Shown piece after piece: positions 33,874-41,716 of a stretch of 45,385 bases of DNA (position 1 is the first letter of the stretch; the number at the start of each line of letters is the position of its first letter). The stretch is taken from assembly GCA_029268305.1 (NCBI GenBank), contig JAJUGE010000018.1, positions 1 through 45,385 on the forward strand, read 5' to 3'. The position numbers and the translations under genes were made by a program. This DNA comes from Alphaproteobacteria bacterium. GTDB lineage: Bacteria; Pseudomonadota; Alphaproteobacteria; JAJUGE01. The notes under the pieces were generated by a model. The model saw only the letters and a list, made by a program, of their open reading frames with translations. It was not told the origin of the DNA and ran no database searches.

Positions 33874-34283
33874 GCCTCGATCCAGGCCATTTCGCACAAT
33901 TTCTTCCAGGCCTCGGGCGGCACCGGCGAGACCGAGAGCCGGGAATGGCGAACGAGCGGCAGATCGGCAAAATCGGGATCGGCCTTGATCTGAGCCAGGC
34001 TGACGGGCGTCTCGACCGGCTTTACCGGCTTGACCTTCACCATGCCGAACTTGCCGGACTTGTCGGTCGGGTCCGGCTGATACTCTTCGACCACCTCGAC
34101 CACGCCCACGATCTCGCGGTCGCCCACGGAATGATAGAAGAAGCCGCGATCGCCGATCTTCATCGCCTTCATGTTGTTCGACGCCTGGTGGTTGCGCACG
34201 CCGTCCCAGCCGGTGATGCCGTCGCGGACCAGGTCGTCCCAGGAATAGCTGTTCGGCTCGCTCTTGAAGATCCAGTACGCCAT
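33870..34283 (-). CDS. EVE domain-containing protein
   Basis: A 137-residue single-domain EVE protein (PUA-like fold), starting MAYWIFKSEPNSYSWDDLV. Other hallmarks are GWDGVRNHQASNNMKAMKIGDRGFFYHS and the late segment LPLVRHSRLSVSPVP. EVE domains bind modified nucleobases through an aromatic cage; free-standing housekeeping versions are thought to recognise modified RNA or DNA bases, but the ligand is not established. It overlaps the Rieske gene by 4 bases and follows the FAD oxidase gene after 62 bases. The pairing with gpsA/tsaD nearby is common in alphaproteobacteria. Confidence 0.92.
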   Translation of the reverse strand: MAYWIFKSEPNSYSWDDLVRDGITGWDGVRNHQASNNMKAMKIGDRGFFYHSVGDREIVGVVEVVEEYQPDPTDKSGKFGMVKVKPVKPVETPVSLAQIKADPDFADLPLVRHSRLSVSPVPPEAWKKLCEMAWIEA

Positions 34284-34345
34284 CGCTCGCCCGTCGCAGA
34301 TTTTGCCGGACGGCAGCATAGCCGCCGCCGGCCCGCCGGCAAGGC

Positions 34346-35644
34346 TCAGCCGAACTTGTCGCGGAAGCGGTAATAGGCGGCGACGGTCGAGAGGAACCAG
34401 GGATTGCCCTTGTAGAAGGGCATCGTCGGGAACAGCCGGTCGTCGAGCACCGTGTGGGCGTCGGGGGAACCCAGCACCCGAAGTCCGAGCTTGTGACCGA
34501 GATAGGTCGACATCGCCACGCCCGAGCCGAGATAGCCGCAGGCATAGTGAACGCCGTCGTGGGTGCCGATGTGCGGGAGTTGGTCGAAGGTGAAGCCGAG
34601 ATTGCCGTCCCACGCATGGGTGATGCGCGTTTCCGCCAGTTCGGGAAACACCCGGACCAGGAAGTCGCGGAGGTGCCGTGCGGAAACTTCTATCGGCGCA
34701 TCCCTGAGGGTGGGGCGTCCGCCCATCAGTATGCGCGTGCCGTCGGGCGAGGGGCGATAGTAGTTGCGCGTGCGCTTGGTGTCGTTGATCAGCCGGCCCT
34801 TCGGCATCAGCCGCTGCATGAGCTCCGGCGCCAGCGGTTCGGTTGCGATCATCTGGCTCTTCACCGGGATCACGCGCCGCTCGAGAAACGGGAAGGCCCC
34901 GCCCGTATAGCCGTTGGTGCCGACGATCACGTCGCGTGCCGTCACATTGCCGCGTCGCGTGCGAACCGTGAATCCGGCGCCATTTCGCTCGGCGCCGAGC
35001 ACTTCGGTACGGTCGGCGACGATGGCGCCGGCGCTTTTCACCCGGTCCAGCAGGCCCTGGTGATAGAGGCCCGGATGCAGGCTGGCATCACGATGGACGA
35101 TGCGGCCGCCGTGGTAATAATCGGTGCCGAGCTCGCGGTGCTGCTCCGCCTTCGGCACCATGTCGCCCTCATGGCCGAGCTTGCGGCGCAGCATCTCGAG
35201 CCGGCGGGCTTCCTTCTCGTACTCGCCCGGCCGGTGTGCGCCGGTGAAGCGGCCGCTGCGGGTGAAGTTGCAGGCGATCTGCTCCGCCTTCACCAGCTCC
35301 TCGACATAGTCGACGCTGGCGCTGCCCTCGCGCCAGAGGTCGAGTGCCCGTCGCTCGCCGAAGATCGTCTCGGTGGCGGCATAACTCAGCTTGTAGGGCA
35401 TCGTGCCGCACCCCCCGCCGTTCCGGGAGCTGGCGCCGTGCCCGGCCTCTTTCGCTTCGCAGATGAGCACGGACCGGTCGGCGCGCGCGAGGGTGAGGGC
35501 GGCCGACAGTCCGGTGTAGCCGGACCCGACGATCAGCACGTCGACTTCCTTCGGCAGCGCCGTCTCCACGTGTGGCGGCCGCGGCGCGTCGTCCCACCAA
35601 TAGGGCTGGTGCTTTGCGCCGGCGAGTTGTGGAACGTCTTTCAT
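34346..35644 (-). CDS. FAD-dependent amine/amino-acid oxidoreductase (DadA/PuuB-like)
   Basis: A 432-residue DAO-family flavoprotein. The FAD motif VDVLIVGSGYTGLSAALTLARA (residues 34-55) is preceded by the typical leader QPYWWDDAPRP. HGASSRNGGGCG and VIVGTNGYTGGAFPFLERRVIPVKSQMIATEPL place it with the gamma-glutamylputrescine/glycine/D-amino-acid oxidases. LGFTFDQLPHIG and GYLGSGVAMSTYLG form the C-terminal FAD contacts. It probably oxidises a secondary or primary amine to an imine or aldehyde. GGGGGAAA precedes the ATG at 35644, and in-frame upstream codons look non-coding. It diverges from the TAXI-HyuAB operon across a 182-base gap, suggesting joint catabolic use. Confidence 0.9.
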   Translation of the reverse strand: MKDVPQLAGAKHQPYWWDDAPRPPHVETALPKEVDVLIVGSGYTGLSAALTLARADRSVLICEAKEAGHGASSRNGGGCGTMPYKLSYAATETIFGERRALDLWREGSASVDYVEELVKAEQIACNFTRSGRFTGAHRPGEYEKEARRLEMLRRKLGHEGDMVPKAEQHRELGTDYYHGGRIVHRDASLHPGLYHQGLLDRVKSAGAIVADRTEVLGAERNGAGFTVRTRRGNVTARDVIVGTNGYTGGAFPFLERRVIPVKSQMIATEPLAPELMQRLMPKGRLINDTKRTRNYYRPSPDGTRILMGGRPTLRDAPIEVSARHLRDFLVRVFPELAETRITHAWDGNLGFTFDQLPHIGTHDGVHYACGYLGSGVAMSTYLGHKLGLRVLGSPDAHTVLDDRLFPTMPFYKGNPWFLSTVAAYYRFRDKFG

Positions 35645-35669
35645 TTTCCCCCGGAATCCCGCTGTTTTC

Positions 35670-35682
35670 GGCCGCTGCGGCC
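35670..35682. promoter_or_regulatory. GC-rich inverted repeat in a divergent gap
   Basis: GGCCGC-T-GCGGCC lies in the 182-base divergent region between the FAD oxidase and the TAXI binding-protein gene, 26 bases before the oxidase ATG. It could be an operator or a leader hairpin; GC-rich palindromes arise often at this base composition. Confidence 0.2.
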
Positions 35683-35826
35683 TATTGTCAGCCCCTGATA
35701 CTGCCGTCATTCTTGACCCGGCGTAAGCCCTCAAGGCTCCTCCGCCCCGGCATGACCAACCCTGCGTGAGGAGATCAGGCGAACAAGAACTCGGCCCGAA
35801 CGGGCCGGCCGCGGAGGAGGAATCGG

Positions 35827-36960
35827 ATGAGGTGCGTGCTGAAAGTGGCGACGGTCGGCCTTGTCGCCATGATGGCCTCTTCGGGCGCGGCGGTTTCCGC
35901 GGATGACGTGACGTTGCCGGAGACGATGATCTGGTCCGCGCACCAGCTCGGTAGCAGCAGCCATGCGGAAGCCTCCGCGATCGCCAACGCGCTTTCGGGC
36001 AAGTTCGACGCGCGGGTGCGCATCATGCCCGCCGGCACCTCGATCGGGCGCCTGCTTCCGGTGAAGGTCGGAAGGGCCTCTTACGGCTTCCTCGGCACCG
36101 AGGCTCATTTCGCCTCGGAGGCGATGTACGATTTCGCGGAGCGAGACTGGGGGCCGCAGGATCTGCGCGTGTTGCTGGCGAAGCCGACCGACACCACGAT
36201 CGTCGTCGGCGGCGACACCGACATCATGGAGCCGAGCGACCTGAAGGGCCGACGGATGGGCTGGGTGGCCGGCGATCCTTCGGTGAACGCCAAGGTCGAG
36301 GCCTTGCTCGCGTTCGGCGGGCTCACCTGGGACGACGTGCAGAAGGTCGAGATCGGCTCGTTCGGCGCCCAGAAGGACTCGATGGCCGCTGGCCAGATCG
36401 ACGCGTTTCTGCTGAACCCGACTTCCGGTTTCGCACGCGAGGTCGCCGTCCAGGCCCGCGGCATGCGCTGGCTCTCGTTCCCCGTCGAGAACGAGGAAGG
36501 ATGGCGGCGCCTCATGAAGGTCGCGGGCTATGCCCAGCCCGCCGTCGCGACCAAGGGCGTCAATGTGTCGGAGGAGAACCCGCTGCCGGTCATGCAGTAC
36601 CGCTACCCGGTGTGGGCGACCTATGCGGCCCAGCCCGAGGAAGAGGTCTACAACGTCGTGAAGGCGGCGCATCTCGCCTTCGACGACTACCGTCAGGCGA
36701 TCGCGACATCCGATCTCTGGGCGATCGACGTCGCCGGCAGGCCGGTCGTCGACGCGCCTTTCCACGACGGCGCGATCCGCCTCTTCAAGGAGGCGGGCAC
36801 CTGGCGCGCCGAAGATCAGTCTTGGCAGGACGAGCGTCTGAAGCGGGCGGAGGCCGTGCAGGCGGCATGGAAGACGGCGACGGAGGCCTATGACGGCATG
36901 TCGGGCGCCAAGCCGGAATGGCAGGCCTACTGGGCGCAATACCGCGCAGAGCACCTCTGA
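35827..36960 (+). CDS. TAXI family TRAP-type solute-binding protein
   Basis: A 377-residue exported binding protein of the TAXI family (TRAP-associated extracytoplasmic immunogenic). A signal peptide covers residues 1-25 (VATVGLVAMMASSGAAVSA before DD). Family blocks include HAEASAIANAL, IMPAGTSIGRLLPVKVGRASYGFLG, EPSDLKGRRMGWVAGDPSVNAKVEALLAFGG-type segments, and GSFGAQKDSMAAGQIDAFL. TAXI proteins normally deliver organic acids or amino acids to a fused DctQM permease, but none is encoded nearby. GGAGGAGGAA precedes the ATG. It is the first gene of an operon with hyuA (45 bases later) and hyuB, so its ligand may be a hydantoin or oxoproline-like cyclic amide. Confidence 0.88.
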   Translation: MRCVLKVATVGLVAMMASSGAAVSADDVTLPETMIWSAHQLGSSSHAEASAIANALSGKFDARVRIMPAGTSIGRLLPVKVGRASYGFLGTEAHFASEAMYDFAERDWGPQDLRVLLAKPTDTTIVVGGDTDIMEPSDLKGRRMGWVAGDPSVNAKVEALLAFGGLTWDDVQKVEIGSFGAQKDSMAAGQIDAFLLNPTSGFAREVAVQARGMRWLSFPVENEEGWRRLMKVAGYAQPAVATKGVNVSEENPLPVMQYRYPVWATYAAQPEEEVYNVVKAAHLAFDDYRQAIATSDLWAIDVAGRPVVDAPFHDGAIRLFKEAGTWRAEDQSWQDERLKRAEAVQAAWKTATEAYDGMSGAKPEWQAYWAQYRAEHL

Positions 36961-37005
36961 GCCGGATATGAGCCAACGAAGCCGAGCGACCCGGAGGAGG
37001 GCACC

Positions 37006-39051
37006 TTGATCGTCGGAATTGAAGTCGGCGGCACGTTCACGGATCTGATCCTCGTCGGCAAGGATGGCCGACGGACGATCCACAAGGTTCCCTCGACGCC
37101 GTCGGATCCGAGCGAGGCCGCGGCAGCCGGGTTCACCGGCATTCTGGAGAAGGCGGGTGGCGACGCCGTGGGCGTCGAGGAGCTGCTGCACGGCTCGACG
37201 ATCGCCGCCAATGCGCTGATCCAGCGCAAGGGGGCGAAGACGGCGCTGATCACCACGCGCGGGTTCCGCGACGTACTGTTCATCCAGCGCGCCGACAAGA
37301 CGCACGTCTACGACATGTTCTACCAGAAACCGGAGCCGCTGATCCGGCGCGGCATGGCCTTCGAGGTGAGCGAGCGTATCGCCGCCTCGGGCGAGGTGCT
37401 GACGCCGCTCGACGAGGCGGAGGTGGCGAGTCTGCTCGATCATCTGGCGAACCGCCTCGGCGTGGAATCGGTCGCGGTCTGCCTGCTGCACGCCTACGCC
37501 AACCCGGCGCACGAGCGCGTCATCGCCGACGTGGCCGCGCGCCTGCACCCGGACCTCTATGTCAGCCTGTCGTCCGACGTGTCCCCCGAGCACCGGGAGT
37601 ACGAGCGCACCAGCACGACCGTCATCAGCGCCTTCGTGCGCCCGACCGTCGACCGCTACCTCTCCCGCTTCGAGGACCGGGTGAAGACCGCCGGGTTTCC
37701 GGGCACGCCGCTGATCATGCAGTCGAACGGCGGCGTCGTTCCGATCGCGAAGGCGAGGCAGCTCGCCGCCAACATGTTCCTGTCGGGTCCGGCGGCGGCG
37801 GTCACCGGCGCCGCCGACATCGCGCGGGCCTGCGGCAAGCCGGACGTCATCAGTATCGATGTCGGCGGCACGAGCTGCGACGTCTGCCTGATTACCGGCG
37901 GCGAACCGCACACCACCGTCAAGGGCACGGCCGAGTTCAGCGTCGACGGGCTGCCGCTCAACGTCCTCATGACCGACATAGCCACGATCGGCGCCGGCGG
38001 CGGCTCGATCGCGTGGATCGACGCCGGCGGCATGCTGCGCGTCGGCCCCGAAAGTGCCGGTGCGGACCCGGGGCCGGCGTGCTACGGCCGGTCGGGGGAG
38101 CAGTTTACGCTGACCGATGCGATGCTGCTGATGGGCGTGCTCGACGCGGCGACGCCGCTTCCCGGCAACATCGCCCTGCAGCCGGAACGATCACGCAAGG
38201 CGGCAGAGCCGATCGCCGCCGCGCTCGGCCTCGATGCGGAGCAACTGGCCGAGCGGGTCTACCGCATCGCCGTCTCGAACATGGCCCAGGCGCTTCGTCG
38301 CGTCAGCGTCCGGCGCGGTCACGACCCCCGCGGCTACGGCCTCTTCCCCTGCGGCGGCGCCGGCCCCTTGATCGCCGCCGCTCTCGCCGAAGAGGTCGGC
38401 ATGCGCCACATCGTCGTGCCGCCCGACCCGGGCATCTTCTCCGCATTCGGTCTCGCCGTCTCGGACGTGCGCATCGACTATGTGCTCGCCCAGGGTGCGA
38501 TCCGGGTCGAGGACCTGGAGGCGGAGGATATCGCCGGCCGCTTCGACCAGTTGCGCCGGCAGGCGGCGGAGGAACTGGGCGGCCTCGGCTATCCCGAGGA
38601 CGAGCTCGTGCTCTCCTGGACGGTGGACGCCCGCTATGTCGGCCAGGGGTACGAGCTCCGCGTCGCCGTCGATCCGGACGAGCTGGAGCGGGAAGGGCCG
38701 GCGCATCTCGCCGAGCTGTTCCACCGGCAGCACGCTCGGCAATACGGCCACAGTTTCCCGACGCACCGGGTCGAGCTGATCTCGGTGCGCCTCACCGCCG
38801 CGCATCCGCGTTCCACCCTGCCGCCGCAGAGCCTCGCCGCTGGCGAGCCCGAGCCGGTCGCCACCCGCGACATCGTTTTGCCGGGCGGGCGCGCCACCTA
38901 CCGCGTCTTCCGCCGCGGGACGCTGCCGGCCGGATTCTCGGCGCCGGGACCGATCGTCGTGACCGAGGAGAGCACGAGCACGCCGGTGCCGCCCGGCTGG
39001 ACCGCGCGCGTCGACGGGCTCGGCGTGCTGCATCTCGAGCGGAAGGCATAA
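37006..39051 (+). CDS. hyuA: Hydantoinase/oxoprolinase family protein, subunit A
   Basis: A 681-residue HyuA-type subunit. The family includes ATP-dependent N-methylhydantoinase, 5-oxoprolinase and acetone/acetophenone carboxylases. The N-terminal ASKHA phosphate loop is VGIEVGGTFTDLILVG. Later come DVGGTSCDVCLI, GAGGGSIAWIDAGGMLRVGP and the family block RRGHDPRGYGLFPCGGAGPL. The C-terminal part ends normally. The start is TTG at 37006, with GGAGGAGG ideally spaced upstream; no ATG fits. It works with HyuB, 12 bases downstream. Which cyclic amide or ketone is used cannot be told; the absence of a third (gamma) subunit argues against acetone carboxylase. Confidence 0.92.
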   Translation: MIVGIEVGGTFTDLILVGKDGRRTIHKVPSTPSDPSEAAAAGFTGILEKAGGDAVGVEELLHGSTIAANALIQRKGAKTALITTRGFRDVLFIQRADKTHVYDMFYQKPEPLIRRGMAFEVSERIAASGEVLTPLDEAEVASLLDHLANRLGVESVAVCLLHAYANPAHERVIADVAARLHPDLYVSLSSDVSPEHREYERTSTTVISAFVRPTVDRYLSRFEDRVKTAGFPGTPLIMQSNGGVVPIAKARQLAANMFLSGPAAAVTGAADIARACGKPDVISIDVGGTSCDVCLITGGEPHTTVKGTAEFSVDGLPLNVLMTDIATIGAGGGSIAWIDAGGMLRVGPESAGADPGPACYGRSGEQFTLTDAMLLMGVLDAATPLPGNIALQPERSRKAAEPIAAALGLDAEQLAERVYRIAVSNMAQALRRVSVRRGHDPRGYGLFPCGGAGPLIAAALAEEVGMRHIVVPPDPGIFSAFGLAVSDVRIDYVLAQGAIRVEDLEAEDIAGRFDQLRRQAAEELGGLGYPEDELVLSWTVDARYVGQGYELRVAVDPDELEREGPAHLAELFHRQHARQYGHSFPTHRVELISVRLTAAHPRSTLPPQSLAAGEPEPVATRDIVLPGGRATYRVFRRGTLPAGFSAPGPIVVTEESTSTPVPPGWTARVDGLGVLHLERKA

Positions 39052-39063
39052 GGAGCGGACCCG

Positions 39064-40719
39064 ATGACCATCGACCCGGCGGACTTCAACGTCCTCACCA
39101 ACGCCTTTCGCTCGATCGCGGCCGAGATGGGCGACATCATGCTGCGCTCGGCCCACTCGTCGATCGTCCGCGAGGCGAAGGACTGCTCGACCTGTCTCAC
39201 GGATGCGAGCGGGCGAACCGTCGCGCAGTCGGAGATGATCCCGGTCCACATGAATTCGCTCGCCGCGGCTTTCGACTACGCGCGGCAGAAGTACGACATC
39301 ACGACGCTCACGCCCGAAGAGGCGATCATCACCAACAATCCCTACGAGAACGGCCAGCACCTGAACGACATCATCCTGCTGCTGCCCGTCTTCCATGAGG
39401 GGGAGCTCTGCGCCTTCACGGGCAGCATCTGCCACCATCTCGAGGTGGGCGGGGCCGTTGCCGGCTCGAACGTCAACGCGACCGAGATCTACCACGAGGG
39501 CATCGTGCTGCCGACGATGCGGATCAACGTCGAGCGCGACCTCTATGATGGCCCGGTCGAGCAGATCCTCGCCGCGAACGTGCGCTTGCCGGACATCGTG
39601 ATCGGCGACTTCCACGCCCAGCTCTCGGCGGTGCTGCGCGGGCGCACGCTGGTGCAGGAGCTCGCCGCGCGTCACGGCCTGCCCCTCGTGCGCGAGTGCA
39701 TGCGCGAGCTGCAGTCCTACTCCGAGCGCATGATGCGCGAGACCATCGCCGCCCTCCCGGACGGGGACTATTACGGCGAGGACGTGATCGACGGCCTGAA
39801 GCCCGGCGACCCGCCGGTGACAGTCCGCGCGCGCGTGCACATCCGGGGCGACGAGGCGACGGTCGACCTCAGCGAGACCGACGATCAGGTGACCTGGCCG
39901 ATCAACGCGCCGATCGCCTCGACCGAGTCCGCGGTGTTGACCGTCTTCGGCCTGCTGCTCGGTCCCGACGTGCCGACCAACGACGGCACCTATCGGCCGA
40001 TCAAGGTGGTCGCGCGCAAGGGCTCGCTCCTCAACCCGATCCACCCGCAGTCGCTCCGCGCGCGCATGACCTCGATCTATCGGGTGGTGACGGCGGTGAA
40101 GCGCGCTCTCGGCGGGGCGGTACCGGAGAAGGTGGCCGCCGCCGGCAACGACTGCGCCAACATCATCACCTTCAGCCAGCGCGGCCCGCGCGGCTATCAG
40201 ATGTTCACCGAGAGCGTCTCCGGCGGCTATGGCGCCGGCGCGCACAGCGACGGTGCCGACGTCGTCGCGCAGAGCCTCTCGAATACGGCGAACACGCCGG
40301 TCGAGTCGATCGAGATGGATCACGACTTCATCCGCCTGCGCTCCTACGAGCTGATCCCGGACTCGGGCGGCGCCGGCCGGCACCGCGGCGGCCTCGGCAT
40401 CCGCCGCGTCTACGAGATCACCGGCGACAATGTGCTGTTCAGCCGCAATGGCGACCGCCAGGATTCCGCACCCTGGGGTCTCGACGGCGGCCTGGAGGCG
40501 CGGCCCTCGGCGACGCTGATCCGCCGCGGCAACGAGACGATCCCCGTCGCGGCGGCGGCGAACGTAATGGTGCGGAAGGGTGACGTCATCGTCGTCGAGA
40601 CCTCCGGCGGCGGCGGCTTCGGCAACCCGGCCGAGCGCGACCGCGCCCTGGTGCTGCGCGACCTCGAGGACGGGCGCATCACCCCCGAGGCGGCGGCGGC
40701 CGTCTACGGCTACGACTAG
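39064..40719 (+). CDS. hyuB: Hydantoinase/oxoprolinase family protein, subunit B
   Basis: A 551-residue HyuB-type subunit, partner of HyuA. It opens PADFNVLTNAFRSIAAEMGDIMLRSAHSSIVREAKDCSTCL, the standard HyuB start. Further landmarks are the metal-site regions VHMNSLA and NNPYENGQHLNDII, HHLEVGGAVAGS, and a glycine-rich C-terminus (SGGGGFGNP). AAGGAG precedes the ATG, and the 12-base spacing from hyuA indicates one transcript. It ends 23 bases before the convergent EamA gene, with a CTAGGCCTAG palindrome across the stop codon. Full length and intact. Confidence 0.93.
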   Translation: MTIDPADFNVLTNAFRSIAAEMGDIMLRSAHSSIVREAKDCSTCLTDASGRTVAQSEMIPVHMNSLAAAFDYARQKYDITTLTPEEAIITNNPYENGQHLNDIILLLPVFHEGELCAFTGSICHHLEVGGAVAGSNVNATEIYHEGIVLPTMRINVERDLYDGPVEQILAANVRLPDIVIGDFHAQLSAVLRGRTLVQELAARHGLPLVRECMRELQSYSERMMRETIAALPDGDYYGEDVIDGLKPGDPPVTVRARVHIRGDEATVDLSETDDQVTWPINAPIASTESAVLTVFGLLLGPDVPTNDGTYRPIKVVARKGSLLNPIHPQSLRARMTSIYRVVTAVKRALGGAVPEKVAAAGNDCANIITFSQRGPRGYQMFTESVSGGYGAGAHSDGADVVAQSLSNTANTPVESIEMDHDFIRLRSYELIPDSGGAGRHRGGLGIRRVYEITGDNVLFSRNGDRQDSAPWGLDGGLEARPSATLIRRGNETIPVAAAANVMVRKGDVIVVETSGGGGFGNPAERDRALVLRDLEDGRITPEAAAAVYGYD

Positions 40720-40741
40720 GCCTAGGTGGTACTCCGGTCGT

Positions 40742-41659
40742 TCAGGGCCGCACGGCCGGTCCGCCCGCCGCTGCGGCGGACACAGCGACGCGTCCCAGGC
40801 GCCGCTCCCGCATGGCCACGTAGATGCCGCTGCCGGCGATGAGCGCGCCGCCGGCCAGGGTGAATCCGTCCGGCAGGTCGCCGAAGACGACGAAGCCGAG
40901 CAGGATCGCCCAGAGCAGGCGGGTATAGTTGAACGGCGCGAGCAGCGACGCCGGGCTGAGCGAGAACGCGCGCACGATGCAGACATGGGCGCCGGCGCCG
41001 CCGAAGCCCATGAGGATCATCGTCAACCACTGCCCGGCGCTCGGGGTGCTCCAGACGAAGGCCGCCGCCGGCGTCGTCAGCAAGGCGCCGCCGAGGCCGG
41101 TGAAGAGCAGCGTCGGCAGCAGATCGTCCGTTTGCGACAGCACGCGCGTGAGCAGCTGGTAGAGCGCGAAAGAGAGAGCGGAGATCAGCGGTAGCACCGC
41201 CGCCCAGTGCACGGCGGCGAGGCCCGGACGGATGATGACGAACACGCCGACGAGGCCGCAGACCACCGCCGCCCACCGGTGCGGCCCGACCTTCTCGCCC
41301 AGCACCGGCGCCGAGAGCCCGGTGACGAAGAGCGGTGCGGCGAAGCTGATCGCCGTGGCCTCGGCGAGGGGCAGATAGCGAAGTGCCGTGAACAGGCAGC
41401 CGAGCGAGAAGACCAGCAGCATCGCCCGCACCATCTGCAGCCCGGGCCGGCGGCTCCGGAACGCCTCGCGCAACGGAACACCGCGCACGAGCGGCCAGGC
41501 GAGGAACGGCATGACGATGCCGAGATAGTAGCCCCAGACCACCTGCAACGGGCTGAGGCTGGCGCCGAGGTGCTTCGCGGTCGTGTCCACCGCCGTCACC
41601 AGCGCCATGCCGAGAACCATGAGCGCGATCCCGCGCTGTCGCTGGGCGGCTTCGTCCAA
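40742..41659 (-). CDS. DMT superfamily transporter (EamA domains)
   Basis: A 305-residue inner-membrane transporter with ten predicted helices in two EamA repeats. Typical pieces are ALVTAVDTTAKHLG, LRYLPLAEATAISFAAPLFVTGLSAPVLGEKVG and, in repeat two, RAFSLSPASLLAPFNYTRLLWAILLGFVVFGDLPD. The family exports amino acids and other metabolites. The start appears to be TTG at 41659, three bases after GGAGGAG, with no ATG that fits the first helix. It lies 57 bases downstream of lysS on the same strand and converges on hyuB, so it might export a product of that operon, although it more likely shares a transcript with lysS. Confidence 0.88.
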   Translation of the reverse strand: MDEAAQRQRGIALMVLGMALVTAVDTTAKHLGASLSPLQVVWGYYLGIVMPFLAWPLVRGVPLREAFRSRRPGLQMVRAMLLVFSLGCLFTALRYLPLAEATAISFAAPLFVTGLSAPVLGEKVGPHRWAAVVCGLVGVFVIIRPGLAAVHWAAVLPLISALSFALYQLLTRVLSQTDDLLPTLLFTGLGGALLTTPAAAFVWSTPSAGQWLTMILMGFGGAGAHVCIVRAFSLSPASLLAPFNYTRLLWAILLGFVVFGDLPDGFTLAGGALIAGSGIYVAMRERRLGRVAVSAAAAGGPAVRP

Positions 41660-41716
41660 GGGCTCCTCCGGCCGCTACCGTGCCCGCTGCGGCGGCGCGG
41701 CGCAAGCCGACCGCGG

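Noticed and set aside
35731..37911. A 726-codon minus-strand frame opposite the TAXI and hyuA genes
   Set aside because: Antisense to two convincing genes with strong ribosome-binding sites, and the product lacks domains.
40716..40725. CTAGGCCTAG palindrome at the hyuB stop as a terminator
   Set aside because: There is no loop and no U-tract; a 10-base palindrome across a stop codon is weak evidence.
38191..40986. A 931-codon open frame on the minus strand opposite hyuA and hyuB
   Set aside because: Its translation is low-complexity Arg/Ala/Asp/His-rich with no family features, while the plus strand encodes two clear HyuAB proteins. Long antisense frames are expected at this GC content.
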